Under the pieces are notes generated by a model, which worked only from the letters and a program-made list of their open reading frames with translations, did no database searches and had not been told where the DNA came from. Positions 42,756 through 42,892 of a stretch of 42,892 bases of DNA are shown here, piece after piece. The stretch covers positions 1-42,892 of the forward strand of contig NZ_JAHQZT010000022.1 in NCBI RefSeq assembly GCF_019061305.1, written 5' to 3'. This stretch comes from Marinobacterium weihaiense (lineage in GTDB: Bacteria; Pseudomonadota; Gammaproteobacteria; Pseudomonadales; Balneatricaceae). Every line of letters starts with the position of its first letter. Position 1 is the stretch's first letter. A program made the translations under genes and the position numbers.

Positions 42756-42892
42756 GGGAAATGATCGGTCAATAAAATGGATACAGGAGTATCTAAATGT
42801 CGCATCCCGGATGATCATATAAGCCAAAGGCGTTATCCTTGGTTCGTCGCTCGCGACATCATGTACCACGCCATTGAGCAATTCATCCAGCA
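42756..42892. other. Right-edge sequence with no supported gene
   Basis: The last 137 bases hold no convincing frame or RNA gene. A plus-strand ATG at 42861 opens a ten-codon frame that runs off the window, but no Shine-Dalgarno is visible before it, so it cannot be called. Confidence 0.5.

Overview
The window looks like the chromosome of a G+C-rich, aerobic, heterotrophic gammaproteobacterium, probably from the Oceanospirillales/Pseudomonadales. This rests on a LiuR-type liu operon, an MmsR/MmsAB valine module, A-rich Hfq/Crc-type leader motifs and the overall gene content. No rRNA, tRNA, CRISPR array, prophage or complete insertion sequence was recognised. All calls come from reading the sequence; no database search was run.

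Left part (1-20.7 kb), branched-chain amino acid and short acyl-CoA catabolism. On the minus strand runs liuR-liuA-liuB-liuC, followed by a disrupted liuD start inside a 121-bp tandem repeat at the window edge. Divergent from it is a five-gene LIV-type ABC transporter (two ATPases, binding protein, two permeases). After a terminator come hemH and a PAS-PAS-GGDEF diguanylate cyclase. The convergent mmsR follows, then a plus-strand valine block: mmsA, isobutyryl-CoA dehydrogenase, enoyl-CoA hydratase, 3-hydroxyisobutyryl-CoA hydrolase and mmsB. The last gene is propionyl-CoA synthetase prpE, ending in a strong terminator. Two signals join these genes. A LiuR-type palindrome lies before the liu operon and again before mmsA. 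AAnAAnAA-type motifs sit at ten catabolic or transport gene starts and were not seen at the hemH, liuR or mmsR starts.

Middle part (20.7-26.1 kb), mixed chromosomal genes: a small conserved protein with a paralogue at 41.4 kb, a 61-aa protein, a PhoD-like phosphatase, a NaChBac-type ion channel overlapping zapE, and a YccF protein.

Right-middle part (26.1-41.3 kb), a defence island. Two operons diverge from a 222-bp intergenic region. The minus-strand operon encodes a 1180-aa SF2 helicase with a C-terminal PD-(D/E)XK nuclease, translationally coupled to a 679-aa protein I cannot assign; it may be a MID/PIWI-like partner, as in pPIWI-RE systems. The plus-strand operon encodes a SNF2 helicase and a 1689-aa Eco57I-class DNA methyltransferase, resembling the DrmD/DrmMI pair of class 1 DISARM without DrmA, DrmB or DrmC. 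A HigBA/RelE-type toxin-antitoxin pair with its own promoter and operator, and an HNH endonuclease, follow. The two operons differ visibly in base composition and were probably acquired separately.

Right edge (41.4-42.9 kb): the second copy of the small conserved protein, a cytosine-deaminase-like gene close to the yeast type, and 137 bases with no recognisable gene.
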